Positions 11,579 through 23,639 of a DNA stretch of 64,000 nucleotides are shown piece by piece. The notes beneath the pieces are model-generated. The model saw only the letters and a program-made list of their open reading frames with translations. It did not search any database and was not told where the DNA came from. A program made the position numbers and the translations under genes. The DNA comes from Miscanthus floridulus. Lineage: Eukaryota; Streptophyta; Magnoliopsida; Poales; Poaceae. The stretch is taken from assembly GCF_019320115.1 (NCBI RefSeq), contig NC_089598.1, forward strand, positions 84,329,844-84,393,843, in the 5' to 3' direction. Every line of letters begins with the position of its first letter. The first letter of the stretch is position 1.

Positions 11579-13739
11579 TGTAACACCCAAAAATTTGCAT
11601 TCTTTTAAAATAGTAAATTTGATTTATTTATGCAACTATGTGTGCATTAAAATATAGGAAAATAATAATTTTTGTGAAATCAAAATCAATCATAATGATA
11701 GATACATGTTGATGCACTCATGCTGGGGCACCATATTTAATATGTTGAGTGGTTTTTTATTTAAACTTAAAAGGAATAAAAAATCATTTGGAAATGAAGT
11801 TGGAAAATTTGAATTGGAAAAAGAAAAAAAGGCTTTTTCTTTCCTCCCCTTTCCTTCCTCAATCTGGCCGCCGGCCCAACTGTCCCCGCTAGCCCAGCCG
11901 CGCTGATTTTCTTTCCTCCACACCAGCCAGCCTCGCGCGTCCCAGCACCGAGCCGCAACTGCCATCCGCGCCTCAGCCGCTGACGACCTAGGCCCACCTA
12001 TCGGCGTCGTCCCCCACCTCCGCGCCCCATGCCCGGTCAAGCCACAACCGCCGCCGCTCCACTTCGCGTCGTGGGAGCATCCTCCCGAGTGCCCGGGCTC
12101 TACAAAAGGGAGTTGAACCCCTCACCACTCCCCCTGCTGCCTCCCCCACTCCTCTGCGTTCGCCAAGCACAGTGGAAGCCAAAAACCGCCGCACCGACAA
12201 GCCAAGGTCCGCCGTCCGCCCCTCTGTGCGGACAGCAGTCTCCGAGCCGCCGTTGACTCCATTTTTCCCTGCTGTGAGAACCCCCTTGCTCCCCCCTTTC
12301 TCCCCATGCCCTTAATTCCATGTTTCATGGCCTCTAGGGCCTTATCAGCGGCACCATGGAGCTCCTTGCCACCGGCCATGGCCACCCCCGCGCCAACCGC
12401 GTCCTCCAGCCCGATTCTCGGCCTAGCCGAGGTCGCGTGAAACCCCTCCATCCCCCGGTGTTCTCAGATGCGCAAACCAAGGCCTCTAGGCCTTGTTTCC
12501 CATGCACCAGCAAGGTTCTTGCCGTCAGCAATGGCAGCGCCGCTGCCGGAGCCACTGTTCTCGGCCGGCGCCTCTTTCTCTCTCCCTCCCATCTATTCTG
12601 AGCCGTCCATCATATGATCAACGGTGCAGAAAGGCCGATACCCCTTCGCGGGTGATTTTGTTAAAGAGACCCCCGAGTTTGGCGAATTAGAACCCACAGT
12701 CCTCAACTGTTTAATTATTCCGAAATTGATTTATTTAAATCCGAAAATAGTTCATCCTATTTACAGAAATGCCACTGGACTTGTTTTGCTCATAAAAACT
12801 TCGTTTTAGCTCCGAATCGACCTGTTCAAATTGTGTTAGATTCGTAATAAAGTTCTCTACATGTTAGTACCACTGTTAAACATGTTTGCAACTTTTAAAT
12901 TTCATGGTTAGGTTTAATTAAATAAATTGCTATAGGAAACCCTGTTTAATTCATAACTTTTGCGTTTTAGCTCCGATTTTCGTGAACTTCGCGTTGACGT
13001 GATCGTAGTGAGACGTAGATTCTTTTCATAAACATTTTATCTTGTTTTATATACTGCTGGTGTACTGTTCTAATTATAGGATTGTTTTCTTTGTATGAAT
13101 GCTCCTGAAATGTTGTATGTTGCCGTGTTGGTCGCGTTCAGACGGTGAGGAGAACGTTGGTGACCAAGAGTTCCTTGATGACCAGCAGGACCAGCAGGAG
13201 TTTGCTAACCAAGGCAAGTATAGTATGGGATCTACCTTGATGCCTATTCACATTCATTAATTACTCATTTGCATGTGTCTAATTTTGATACCCGTAAGGA
13301 CATCCTAGTGATTGATTATCCTGTTTCCTTGTTCTCCTACGGGTTATATACATATGGGTAGTTTGCTAGCGCTCAATATAACTAAACATGAGCTACATAA
13401 TGAACAACGATTCTATGGAAAGAAAAGGTAAAAGTTGCTTTTAAACAACTGAATTATAGGGCGAAGGAGCAAATGACTTTTGATCATGATGCTCTCGGCC
13501 CTCCATAAGGACTTATCTATCAGCAAAAGCTGGGACTGACAGTGCAACTATGAGAGTCACATGCCTCTGACTTTAGCTCAGTAATAGGACCTTTTCTAGC
13601 TTATTAGAGGTTACCTTTATGGCGCAAAAGGTACACCGTGATGATACTCTTTATAATTTGTCAACTTGTGTGTGTGACTGATCCCTGGGCACACATGAGT
13701 TTTGTGCATTCAATTTTATCCTTAAAATTGGGTGTGACA
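11579..13739 (+). repeat. Element A 3' LTR with internal deletion
   Basis: 2161 bp, from TGTAACACCC to TGTGACA. It matches the 5' LTR except that about 735 bp are missing at about 13630, where GGCGCAAAAG joins directly to GTACACCGTG. Smaller differences occur in the GC-rich block (for example near 11935). Followed by GTGGA, the probable target-site duplicate. Confidence 0.92.
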
Positions 13740-13869
13740 GTGGATCTTCAGGTTCTCCCCTAGGGTGTGCCTGACGGGACCGTGTAATTTGGTGTTCTCC
13801 TTCGAGTGCTTAGTGTCTAATGGAAGACGAGCACTCTTGGGAGGCATTAGATTAGGTGGTTCTGCCACA
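13740..13869 (+). repeat. Element B, 5' LTR (right end)
   Basis: Last 130 bases of the LTR interrupted by element A. It ends CCACA at 13869, two bases before a primer binding site. Confidence 0.6.
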
Positions 13870-13871
13870 GG

Positions 13872-13882
13872 TGGTATCAGAG
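13872..13882 (+). other. Element B primer binding site (tRNA-Met type)
   Basis: TGGTATCAGAG matches the first 11 bases of the plant initiator tRNA-Met primer site, then diverges. It marks the start of the internal region of element B. Confidence 0.65.
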
Positions 13883-14646
13883 AGCAAATGAGGAAATATG
13901 GCTTCGAAAACCTTTTCTAAACTAAAATTTGACAACAAATTCCTTTCAAAAAGTTAGGACGTTTGTATGCGAAGTTATATAAGTAGCCCTATTACTATGG
14001 TTATGTATCCAGGATAGCTGGCACTCTGCTGACTTAGGTAGACTTAATCAAGTTTTCTGCAAGTACACTGACTCAAGCATAGTTCGATAGTATCATCTAG
14101 TTACAGGGAGAGAATGATGTGCCAAAAATCTGAGAACGGTTGCCCTATATGTTAGCAATAGTGAAAGGACATATAGGACGTGCATTCATGCATATCCTGT
14201 TTTTGCATTGTAGTGCCGTATTGCTTGTAGATGCGCCACCCATAGGTGTCACACGTGTCATATTGTGCATGACTGCCTCATTCTTGTCTAGAGTTAGGTC
14301 TACACTGTTGCTTCACGCTTTGCGTTCGCCCGTGGTTCACGCCTGTCGTAACCCATATCTCCCTGTACCTCTTTTCTATGCTCTTGTCGGACCCTTGCCC
14401 TGTAGTCGTACTAGTCAGTAATGGTGTCATACGTCGCTCGCCTCGAACGCGTGGAAGTTGGTCGATTCACTCATAGTGATTCCGCGCAGAAACCCTAGTG
14501 GACCACGCTAGGACCACTGAATGCTCTGCCTTTATAAGTAGAGTCTGGCTTAACCATTGGTACCACCACTCAGCGCACTTTAGCTCGCTTAGCTTTTCCC
14601 TTTTAGCAAGCCTTTCGCTCAGCCTTCCTCACCACCACCGCCAGAA
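13883..14646 (+). other. Element B leader
   Basis: Non-coding stretch between primer site and upstream ORF. ORFs at 14140-14421 and 14498-14680 show no recognisable domain. Confidence 0.45.
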
Positions 14647-15486
14647 ATGGCAGGAGCCTAGGTTAGTAGCTACTGCCTGAATGTTGAGGGTTTTCCTAGA
14701 ATCCTACATGCCACCCTACAAAAGCTCGGAGTCAAAGATCATCCTAAGTATGAGGGCCATGAGTATGAGGAGCGTGGCACCGAGCGGTGTGAGGTTACCG
14801 TCTACATCGGGAAGAGTGAAGAGTTCCCCAACCTCACCGAAGCCTGGAATGTGACCACAACTGGGTTTAGCTTCACCGACACCTACCAGGTTGTGGCCCG
14901 CAAAGCCCTATGGTGCTTCTGCCAGATCTATGAAGAGCCCATTGCTCGTACCCCCATGCGGTTCTTTCCACCTTTGGACAAGAATCGGCGGACATGGAGG
15001 GCTCGCATGGAGGCCTTGCAAGGGCGGGATGCGCAAGAAGACAGTCCAACCATGGTGCACTTGACCACGTACCTGCTTGCTCTAGATGAGCACTATGATC
15101 GGTAAGCCTTGGAGCTGAGGGCGTGCCTTCGGCGCGCCAAGGAAGCCGAGATCTTCAACCGGATGCTCCAGGTGTAGCTCACCGAAGCGCATGCCAGTGC
15201 TGTAGCTGCTGAGAGCCAGGAGACTGCCATGTCGGAAGCCCTAAAGGAGGCTGAAGATCGGCATGTCCATCAGCTGGGTGAGGCCTATCTATTCACTAGG
15301 GCCAAGCAGAGGACACTGGCTGTTGATAGGCAGGATGCCCCGATCTTGGAGGGGATCCCTATCCACCCGCCTAAAAGATGGAGAACCGGTGATGCAGAAC
15401 CGCCAGCACCTCCACCTTTAGAAGTATTAGAAGCAGAACCCATGGTTCCTCTCACTCAGCCATTGCCCCAAGAAGATGTAGATTAG
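14647..15486 (+). pseudogene. Element B upstream ORF (retroelement-associated hypothetical protein), three stops
   Basis: One frame of 280 codons from ATG 14647 to TAG 15484, with premature stops TAG 14659, TAA 15103 and TAG 15175 and no frameshift. The protein begins near VEGFPRIL, has a middle segment with TYQVVARKAL and PMRFFPPL, then an Ala/Glu-rich, helix-prone stretch and a Pro-rich tail. I recall similar proteins as hypothetical entries tied to grass retroelements, always before gag, but their function is not known to me. The stops fit CAG-to-TAG and CAA-to-TAA changes. It shows no clear resemblance to the upstream ORF of element A. Confidence 0.6.
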
Positions 15487-16277
15487 TTGCTTTGGGATGT
15501 TGTACCCGTAGTAGTAGTGCTTTTCGTCGCCATCCTCCGGTATTGTACTCTTGCCATTATTGTCGTCTGTAGATGTCGAAATCGTCCGGCCATAGGCGAA
15601 TGCTGTGTCGTGAATGGGAGCCTAAATGCCTATACATTGTACCCATATAAGACTGTTGGAATATGCATTGTGTTATTTCGCTATGTTTATTGTGTCCATC
15701 TACTTTAAGTCTCGTTTGACGTCCTCCAAGTTTTCAAGGGTGATATTAAGCGGGTTACAAGAGAAATTGACATTCAGATTCTAGCAGATCAGCCGTGATT
15801 GGATATTATTGGACACTATATTGACTAATTGTGGATGTACTAGCAGAACACTTGAATCGCTTTAAAACAAATCTGTCATTGGATTTGAATTCCTTGTCCC
15901 TTGTTGTGAAGGGAACCCTTGTTTTTTGAATTTTCCCTTGCAATACTCCCCTTATTCTATGGTCTATGACCCCACCGCCTTCATGGCTTGTAAGTTGGTA
16001 GTAGATGCCTGGTTGCTTATGGTGCTGCGATGAAACCGAGGGCTCTCTGTGGAACAGCTGCCACATGGTGACGCTGCTCGGCACGCGCTGGTATCGAGGT
16101 TGTTGATCGTGTACTTTTACCAAGTTACACCGCCATACCACTTTGCTAAAAATAATTTCCTTGGAAATGTTCAGGTGTTTAAACGGGAAATCCACAATGG
16201 GTTGATGAAATAGTGTTCTCTCAAAGTAAACAAGATGAGGTGGTTTTGGAGGAAGAAAGTATGACATGGTGAATTGA
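15487..16277 (+). other. Element B post-ORF leader, truncated
   Basis: No gene seen. Gag would be expected downstream but is missing: the sequence changes at about 16278 to a Sirevirus-like LTR. The right-hand remainder of element B was not found in the window. Confidence 0.4.
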
Positions 16278-18181
16278 TGAAACCCTAAGTGCTAACCTAG
16301 TTTATCAAGTGATCATGACATAGGTAGCACATTCCAAGTGGTGAAGCAAATGAAGATCATGACATGATGATGGTGATGCCATGGTGATGATCAAGTGCTT
16401 GGACTTGAAAAAAAGAAAGAGAAAAACAAAAGGCTCAAGGCAAAGGTATAAATGGTAGGAGCTATTTTGTTTTGGTGATCAAGACACTTAGAGAGTGTGA
16501 TCACATTTAGGTTTGATAGCTGTACTATTAAGAGGGGTGAAACTCGTATCAAAATGCGATTATCAAAGTGCCACTAGATGCTCTAACTCATTGCATATGC
16601 ATTTAGGATCTAGTGGAGTGCTAACACCCTTGAAAATATTTGTGAAAATATGCTAACACATGTGCTCAAGGTGATACACTTGGTGGTTGGCACATTTGAG
16701 CAAGGATTAGGAACTTCACCGACGGAGTGTTCGCCCATAGAGTGTGGACAGTCCGACGATGCCACCGGCACCCTAGATAGAAAAGACATAGGTCACTGTA
16801 AGTGACCAGACGCTGGTCTCTGAAGGACCGACGCGTCCGGTCATTACCAGCAGAAGAAGCACAGCGTCGGTCATCGACCGGACGCTGGCGTTGAAACGAC
16901 CAGACGCTGGCTAGCTGCATCGGGTCACACTGACAAGGTCATGCACAGGGGAGTCGCCATGTGACTAGACGCTGGGTGAGTCCGGTCAAGCATGACCGGA
17001 TGCGTCCGGTTGTGAAAAGTCGTCTCTTGATGCTTACTGGAAACGACCGGACGCTAGGGTTCAGCGTCCGATCACTTTGAGCTACTGCGTCCGGTCATCA
17101 CTTGACCATTGAGATTGGGCGATCAACATTTGAAGAGAGGGGACATGTGGCACGCATCGTGTGACCGGACACTGAGGTCCAGCGTCCGGTCAATATGACC
17201 GAAGCGTCTGGTCGCCCCATGTTGTGCCCAGTGATGGGGCACAACGGCTCTATTTCATGGGGGCTTCTATTTAAGCCCTATGGCCGACTCAAGCTCACTC
17301 TCTTGACCATTTGTATTGATGTAGCAACCTTGTGAGCTTAACCAAAGCCCTCCCACTCATCTCCATCATTGATTCATCATCTTTGTGAGATTGGGAGAGA
17401 ATCCAAGTGCATTGCTTGAGTGTTTGCATCTAGAGGCACTTGGTGTTCGTGTTTCGCTGCGGGATTCACTTGTTACTCTTGGTGGTTGCCGCCACCTAGA
17501 TGGCTTGGAGCAACAAGGATCATCGAGCGGAGGTTGGTGATTATCTCTGGCTCCAATCGTGGTGATTGTGAGGGGTTCTTGACCTTTCCCCGATGGAGAG
17601 CCAAAAGGTACTCTAGTGGATTGCTCATGGCTTGTGTGATCCTCATCTTGTATTGGTTGTGCGGCACCCTATCGAGGGTTTGGCGTGTGATGCCAATTAG
17701 CACGTGAACCTCCAAGTGAGTGAATCGCCACAACGAGGAGTAGCTTGCCGGCAAGCAAGTGAACCTCAGTAAAAAATCATTGTGTTCATCATTTGATTCC
17801 GAGGTGATTGATCTTCATTGTTATTCATTCTTGTGATTGATTGGCTCCTTTCTTGACACAGCGGTATAACCTTCTTGCTCACTCTCTTTATATTACCGCA
17901 AACTAGTTATCAAGCTCTTTAGTGTAGCTAGTTGTGAGAGCTTGTTAGTTTGGTTAGTGTGGCTCTTTAGTTAGCCTTTGAGAGCACATTAACTTAGTGT
18001 AGTGACATAGCTATTGTGTGGATAGAAACTATATCAACTAGAATTGTGGTAGGTGGCTTGCAATTTTAGTAGGCTAGCGCAACACTTGCTTCGCCTCATA
18101 ATTGTCTAACCGGTTTGCTAAGTGTTGTTGTAGAAATTTTTATTAGGCTATTCACCCCCCTCTAGCCATTAGGACCTTTCA
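16278..18181 (+). mobile_element. Sirevirus-like (Ty1/copia) lone LTR
   Basis: Ends ..CCCCCCTCTAGCCATTAGG then ACCTTTCA, the same end as the solo LTR at 54789-57217 read on the other strand. The start is placed at TGAAACCCTAAG, a TG start after which the sequence resembles that LTR type. About 1.9 kb. No target-site duplication was found (left ATTGA, right CCGGG), so it may be a truncated or rearranged copy. The Sirevirus assignment comes from the related fragment at 37206-37892, which is flanked by a Sirevirus-style polypurine tract. It holds a cluster of GACCGGACGC-type motifs. Confidence 0.55.
16740..17215. repeat. Clustered GACCGGACGC / GCGTCCGGTC motifs inside LTR
   Basis: About 15 imperfect copies of GACCGGACGC in both orientations over 475 bp. 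Spacing is irregular, so this is not a simple tandem repeat. The same motif type recurs in the LTR at 54789-57217 (about 55920-56330). It is CpG-rich, so it could be a protein-binding or methylation target. Confidence 0.7.
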
Positions 18182-19625
18182 CCGGGGCAAGGCTTGTGAA
18201 CCAGTTCATGGCGGTTGGCGTGAGCATGACGGGAAGATAGTTCACCATGACACTAGTGTCTCCTCCGGCAGTGTGGACAGCAGTGGCGTAAGCCTGTAGC
18301 CACTATGTTGGGTTCATCCTTCCCTCGTAGGGCTTGACCCTAGTGATTTTGAAACCATAGGGCCATTGAAGTGTTCGGAGCGCCCTCATGAATGCTGGGG
18401 GCCCTTCAAGGTTGTTGGCGCGGTCGTCTGCAGTGTTGCCAGTGTTGAGTGGCTCAAGAGCTAAGTCTGGGTTATCATACTCTTGCTCATACTCAAGACA
18501 GTGGCATACTTCTTCTTCATGGCGACCGAAGCGGTGTTCGTCGATATGTCGTCGTGCATCTCGGAGATTGTTGAGGTGCACTCGGACGTCTTGGTTGACC
18601 TCCTAGTCATGTTAGCGGTGAGGTTCAATGTGGTTGCCCCTATCTCCACCCTAGAGGGGTTGACTATCATCGTGGTGCTGGTCGGTGAAGCGACTTGGGC
18701 GGCGATCAGATCTTGGCACGGTTGATCGGCGAATTGAAGTTCTGGAGTATGAAGGTCTCTGATCCTGGCGGATCTCATTGACCTAACAGTGCTTCACTTT
18801 AAGCATGGCGGCGACCTTGGTGACTTTGGGTGTCTGCGGGAGCTGGGCGAGCTCGTTGGCAGCCATGGCCAGGTTGGCGCTTGGGGTCTTGTAGATGTCG
18901 TGGCTATCAACATGGACGAACTCGTCATCGAGATTGCGTTGAAGTCTCCTTCCTTGCGAGTCAAGCTGAGCCTCAGACATCGCAAGGGCAACCTCATTTG
19001 CTCAGCGCTGCACACGGTTGATGTTCTAGTTCTCGCGAGCGGCGTGTTCCTCCTTGGTTTTGCTATTCTGAGGGGGGCTGTCGACACTGACGTTGAAGAT
19101 TGCACCGCCATGGAGAGGAGGGAGAGGAAGTAGTTCGGTGGTGGCTTCGGTGACGGTCTCCATAGAGCCCTGGGACTCGGAGTCTGGATTCTCCTCCAGG
19201 ATGGTTTGGAGGGATGCTCCGGGGCATCGGCCAACGTGCAACATGTTGACGGCCGACGGAGGCTGGTCGGCGATCTGGTCGACGAGAGGATGGACACCTC
19301 CAACCTGGTCGGCGAATCTACCCCTTAGGGCATCTTGGTAGGTGGCGGCGACGTTGGTGAATGCAAAGGGTAGGGCCATAACCCCTGGAGTTTCTTGAGC
19401 AGCCTCTGATAGATCTGGATCAGAGGGTGGTCAGCGCTGAATGAGAGTGTCCAGAGCCAATTCGGCGATGGACAGGCAATCGACGAGCTTCTGACCAACC
19501 TGATCGATGGATGTGATCAGATCGTCATTGTTGATCTGCCTCCTCTGGTAGTGAGGAAGCGGGTGGTGAGTTGTCGATGAAGGTGACCATGGAGGTGATT
19601 TCAAGATCGGATCTGTAGTCATAGG
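18182..19625 (-). pseudogene. Element C gag remnant
   Basis: Fragmented minus-strand coding: segments at 19622-19431, 19379-19026, 18980-18783 and 18581-18182 in more than one frame. The C-terminal part carries the Ty3 gag signature (LQWPYGFKI, then WLQAYATAV, then NWFTSLA). An in-frame TAG at about 18306 sits between NPT and WLQAY, where Gln is expected. The upstream part is Gln/Arg-rich and degenerate. Gag would have formed the particle shell. The remnant stops at 18182 in mid-domain. Confidence 0.65.
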
Positions 19626-19818
19626 TGTTGGGGTGATCGGCGTAGAATCGATCTACACCAGCTTGATGAGCTCTTCGAATCCATCAGCGTTGATGATCTA
19701 AGAGATTGATCCGACCATGAAGATCTGGTCGGGCTACGGGAGGAACGAAGAGCCTGCGAAACATACCATCTTGTTCGATATAGAAACAACACGCACACCC
19801 CTACCTGGCACGCCAACT

Positions 19819-20287
19819 ATCGATAGAATATCATCGGCAGTCCTCCGAGGGGTATCCCATGAAGGTAGATTGATCGACAGAGAGGCGTGTAATCAAGAAC
19901 AAGAAGGCAATAGAGATACACGAGTTAGATAGGTTTAGGCCATTAGTATGACGTAATACCCTACTCCTATGGTCTGTTGGTTTATATTGGCTATCGTATG
20001 ATATTGCGTACGTTTGGAGGGGGGCCCTGCCTGCCTTATATAGTCCGGGGGCAGGGTTACAAGTCGGTTAGATTGGAGAGATAACCAGAAAGTAATAACA
20101 GATTACAGGAATCATGGGATCATACGTATCCTAACAGATCTCGTAGTATCTTTAGGATATCTTCCCTGTGTCTTGTGGGAGACATCGAGTAGAGTCGTGG
20201 CCCGTAATGCTTTGTCTTGTGGGCTGAGTCGCCCCTGGGGCGCAGCCCATGTGGTCTGCCATGGGTATCTAGGGTCATACCCCCACA
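19819..20287 (-). repeat. Element C LTR
   Basis: About 470 bp, minus strand TGTGGGGG to ..ATCGATA, so the usual CA end is mutated. It holds a TATATAAG-like stretch (plus 20036-20043, CTTATATA) that may be its TATA box. Confidence 0.65.
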
Positions 20288-21565
20288 ATACCTGGTATTG
20301 TTATTTATATTTTATCCACAGGGAGGAGCGGTGGGGTGGCTAGAGATATTGACAAATATGTATACTTATGATAAGATCTTTAACTCTCATGCTATAGCAG
20401 GGGTAAGTCAAATGATAAATATATGATAAGTGTAAGGCATTGATTGTATTCCAAAGATAGAAATAGATACTCATAAATGTAGTATGGCTAAGCAAGAGAT
20501 TAATTAAGTGCAAAAGATTCCTAAGTCATTCCTTCTTTATAAAGTCTTTTGTACACCCAAGTATATACACTCTCATCTATAGCATAATTAACTCTGTATC
20601 TATGCATAAGGAACATTACTAAGGAAGATCAAGAGCAAAGCTTGTCTTCCCTCGCAACTAGGTTCTACTTTTTCTACAAACAGGGAGTGGACTACAAAGG
20701 ACTCAACGAGAGTGTCACACTTGTGATCTACCACATGACCCAGAGTGTAGAGTGTATCCCGCAGGTAAACAATATTTAAGCACCACGCTTACATAATGTC
20801 GACCACTTAACCCATCGAGTATTGAGCTAAGCGCTTTGCGAACATATGCATAAATTCATCATCAATCATGACTATATCAAGCATATAACTAGAGCAAACT
20901 AGGAACATAATAAATAGCAACATAATATTGAAGTAGCACAAAGTCAAAATATAGAGGGATACAATGGCTTTACCACCCTCCAGACGGTGAATCCGGAATC
21001 CTGAGCAATAGCCCAAACTCTACTTGAATCTTGCTAGCTAGCCTATACTAGAACTTTGAAGAATTGGAGCTCTATTCTATTCTCTCTGGAAACCCTAATT
21101 TCTAGTCTGATTTGACTTATGCAATGCAAATGCCTCAGGGAGGGGGTAGGGGCTGGTATATATAGGCCGAAGCATCAATTCTGAGCCCTCAAATCAAACC
21201 GACTTGAATAAACGGCATAGATGCAATCTAGGAGGCGGTGGAGGAACTGACATCAAAGCAGAGGCTGACTGGTGGGCCTAGGAGGCCGGCCGGCCCCACC
21301 TGGCATCCTCTCGTGCCCTGCTTTGGTGGAGTGTCTTCTAGTGTCCTCTGGAACTTTCTGTAGTTGTTTACGCCACGGATAATCATGATTTAATTTAATG
21401 AATTGATCCACCATGATGATTTTCTGAATAAACCCTATTGAAAACATAGATTCACCAAAACTCATAAAAATTGTCAGTTTAAACCCCTAAGTCTATGTTG
21501 GTGATCATTTTCATGTATGATTTTAAGTTATATTGATGGTTTATAATGGATGATAACCACCATCA
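20288..21565 (-). repeat. Element D 3' LTR (truncated)
   Basis: On the minus strand it starts TGATGGTGG at 21565 and matches 31650-32933 over its length, with many substitutions. The terminal 165 bp present in the other copy (31484-31650) are missing at the junction with element C. Confidence 0.85.
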
Positions 21566-21586
21566 ACAAACTCCCCCAAGCTTAAA
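21566..21586 (-). other. Element D polypurine tract
   Basis: On the minus strand, AAGCTTGGGGGAGTTTG directly precedes the LTR start. This is the typical Athila-type tract. Confidence 0.8.
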
Positions 21587-22090
21587 CTTTGCTCGTCCCT
21601 AAGCAATGCCAAACTTAGCAATGGATCAGGAGTTGCTACAATGCTTTCACTCCTCAAAAGTACACATGCGTTCAACAAGAATTATCCTCTGGATTAGAAT
21701 TAACCGATCTGACTTTTCAAACTCACCCATATTACCTTCAACCATGGAGCTTGTAGCCTTCACTTGTGTCTTGAGCAATTGAAAGACAGAACGATCAAGT
21801 CAAGCACTATGTCTCAAGTTCTTTGTTCAACCATTGTTCCAGAGTTTTTGCAAGTTTTCAAAATAAAACTAAGAGATTCCATTGTATAACACTCTCAAGT
21901 CTCTCAAAATATATGGTATTTGTGGATCCTCACCATGGCAATAATGATGTTATGCGTTTCTTCCTACAACTAAAACTTATGTGGAGCTCATAGAAATGGT
22001 GATAACATGAAAGAGCATACTTGCAATACATATATTGTAAAGTCAAACCTCAGATCTAAAGAGAGTTAAGTCATACAATCAAATTAAGAT

Positions 22091-22955
22091 GTGCATGTAT
22101 GTGGAATATGGTGGATATTTATGGTGCCTAGCCTAATTCTACTATGCTCGTTGAAAACATATCTCTCTTTTAAAACATGGAAATATTTGCAAGAGAATAT
22201 GGGCTACCTTATTCATATTATCATTTTTTTCAGGCGGGCATCTAAGTACCCATTGTTTTAATATCTCAGATACTTGTCCATTTTTTCAATACTTTCTTCC
22301 TTCTTTTTTTTCTTTTCTTTTTATGAATAGTTTTTGCATAGCCCATGTCTCTTCTCTGCAATAAAACTTTTGAGAGATATTAACAAGAACTTAGAGCATT
22401 TTATTTGGTGGATGAAACCTATCCAGAATATTTTTGGTGTTTGCTCCTAGTGTAGGAGTAAAATATTTTTGGGTGGATCTAAATGGAATGCATGTTTTAC
22501 ATCTACTCCCAGTGTAGGAATAGTGCATGTATGTTGAATATGGTGGATATTTATGGTGGCTAGCCTAATTCTACTATGCTCGTTGAAAACATATCTCTCT
22601 TTTAAAACATGGAAATATTTGCAAGAGAATATGGGCTACCTTATTCATCTTATCATTTTTTTCAGGCGGGCATCTAAGTACCCATTGTTTTAATATCTCG
22701 GATACTTATCCATTTTTTCAATACTTTCTTCCTTCTTCTTTTTTGTTTTCTTTTTATGAATAACTTTTGCATAGCCCATGTCTCTTCTCTGCAATAAAAC
22801 TTTTGAGAGATATTAACAAGAACTTAGAGCATTTTATTTGGTGGATGAAACCTATCAAGAATATTTTTGGTGTTTGCTCCTAGTGTAGGAGTAAAATATT
22901 TTTGGGTGGATCTAAATGGAATGCATGTTTTACATCTACTCCCAGTGTAGGAATA
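22091..22955. repeat. Two-copy tandem duplication, unit about 432 bp
   Basis: Copy 1 is 22091-22522, copy 2 is 22523-22955. The two start GTGCATGTATGT and differ by a handful of bases, mostly in T-rich runs. Located in the non-coding tail of element D. No coding signal. Confidence 0.92.
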
Positions 22956-23639
22956 GTGCATATGTGTTGGTGTGTACGTGATCTTGATTTTAATAGCATG
23001 ACAAACCTCTCATAAGGGTCAACAAAGCTTGACAAAACTCAATGCACAATGAGTAGCATATGTGAGTGGATGTTTTCCTAGCCTAAATATCAAGTTTGGC
23101 TCTAGTAGGAATACAAGCTTTGTCATACAGGAACTCATCATCTTGCCTTTTTATATTTTTCAAAAGAAATCTCCAGAACTTAGTATCACTTGGAACAAGA
23201 TGAATAGCAGCTCAGACCTTCTCATATCATATTTGTGAATTACCTAGACTTAGATCAAGCATTTGCTACCCACGAGTTTTAAGTCCAGAGTAAATTTTCA
23301 TGTGAAAATAGTCATATCCAAAACTTGGGAGAATTCAAGGTTGAAAACTAGGTACTTGAAAGGAATTATCACAGAGCAACTATTCATGATTTCCATTATG
23401 AGAATTCATCTTCAAGTTCTTTTTATTTATTTAGTTCTTAAAAACAGAAACTTAAAGCAAACTTTATACATACTCTTTTTATTTTGTTTTCAATCTTTTT
23501 TAGATCACACCTTACTAATATATATAAAAAGATAAAGGAAATTTTTTATTTTGTTTTTAGTTATGCATCTTTTTTTAATAAATAGGAAAAACTAAAAAAA
23601 TAAGGAAACAGAAACGGAAATAAAATACTAGAAAAGAGA
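22956..23639. other. Element D non-coding tail
   Basis: AT-rich, no supported gene; an ORF at 23263-23535 has no recognisable motif. Confidence 0.5.

Larger units (their letters stand above)
2412..13739 (+). mobile_element. Element A: Tekay-like Ty3/gypsy chromovirus, complete but inactive
   Basis: Full-length LTR retrotransposon in the order 5' LTR (2412-5317), primer site, upstream ORF, gag, protease, reverse transcriptase, RNase H, integrase, chromodomain, polypurine tract, 3' LTR (11579-13739). The LTRs begin TGTAACACCC and end TGTGACA. The C-terminal chromodomain and this LTR start are typical of the Tekay/Del lineage. The flanks ATGGA and GTGGA fit a 5-bp target-site duplication with one later change. 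It landed in the LTR of element B. Gag-pol is one reading frame broken by 17 stop codons, and an integrase catalytic Asp is lost, so it cannot move by itself. The two LTRs differ by many substitutions and indels, so the insertion is not recent. Confidence 0.93.
18182..20287 (-). mobile_element. Element C: Ty3/gypsy fragment (LTR, primer site and partial gag)
   Basis: On the minus strand the LTR starts TGTGGGGGTATGACC at 20287 and ends near 19819. A primer-site-like TTGGCGTGCCAGGTAGGGG follows (19816-19798), then gag. Gag is cut off at 18182, where the Sirevirus-like LTR abuts. Its other end is missing. At 20288 it abuts element D's truncated LTR, so it probably inserted in or recombined with D. 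Confidence 0.7.

Noticed and set aside
13872..13882. tRNA-Met gene fragments at TGGTATCAGAG motifs
   Set aside because: Only the short primer-complementary stretch is present, next to an LTR end. No cloverleaf follows.
15806..16267. 153-codon minus-strand ORF
   Set aside because: Lies in the leader of element B, opposite to its direction, with no recognisable motif.
17420..17707. 95-codon ORF inside the Sirevirus-like LTR
   Set aside because: LTR sequence; open on both strands without protein-like composition.
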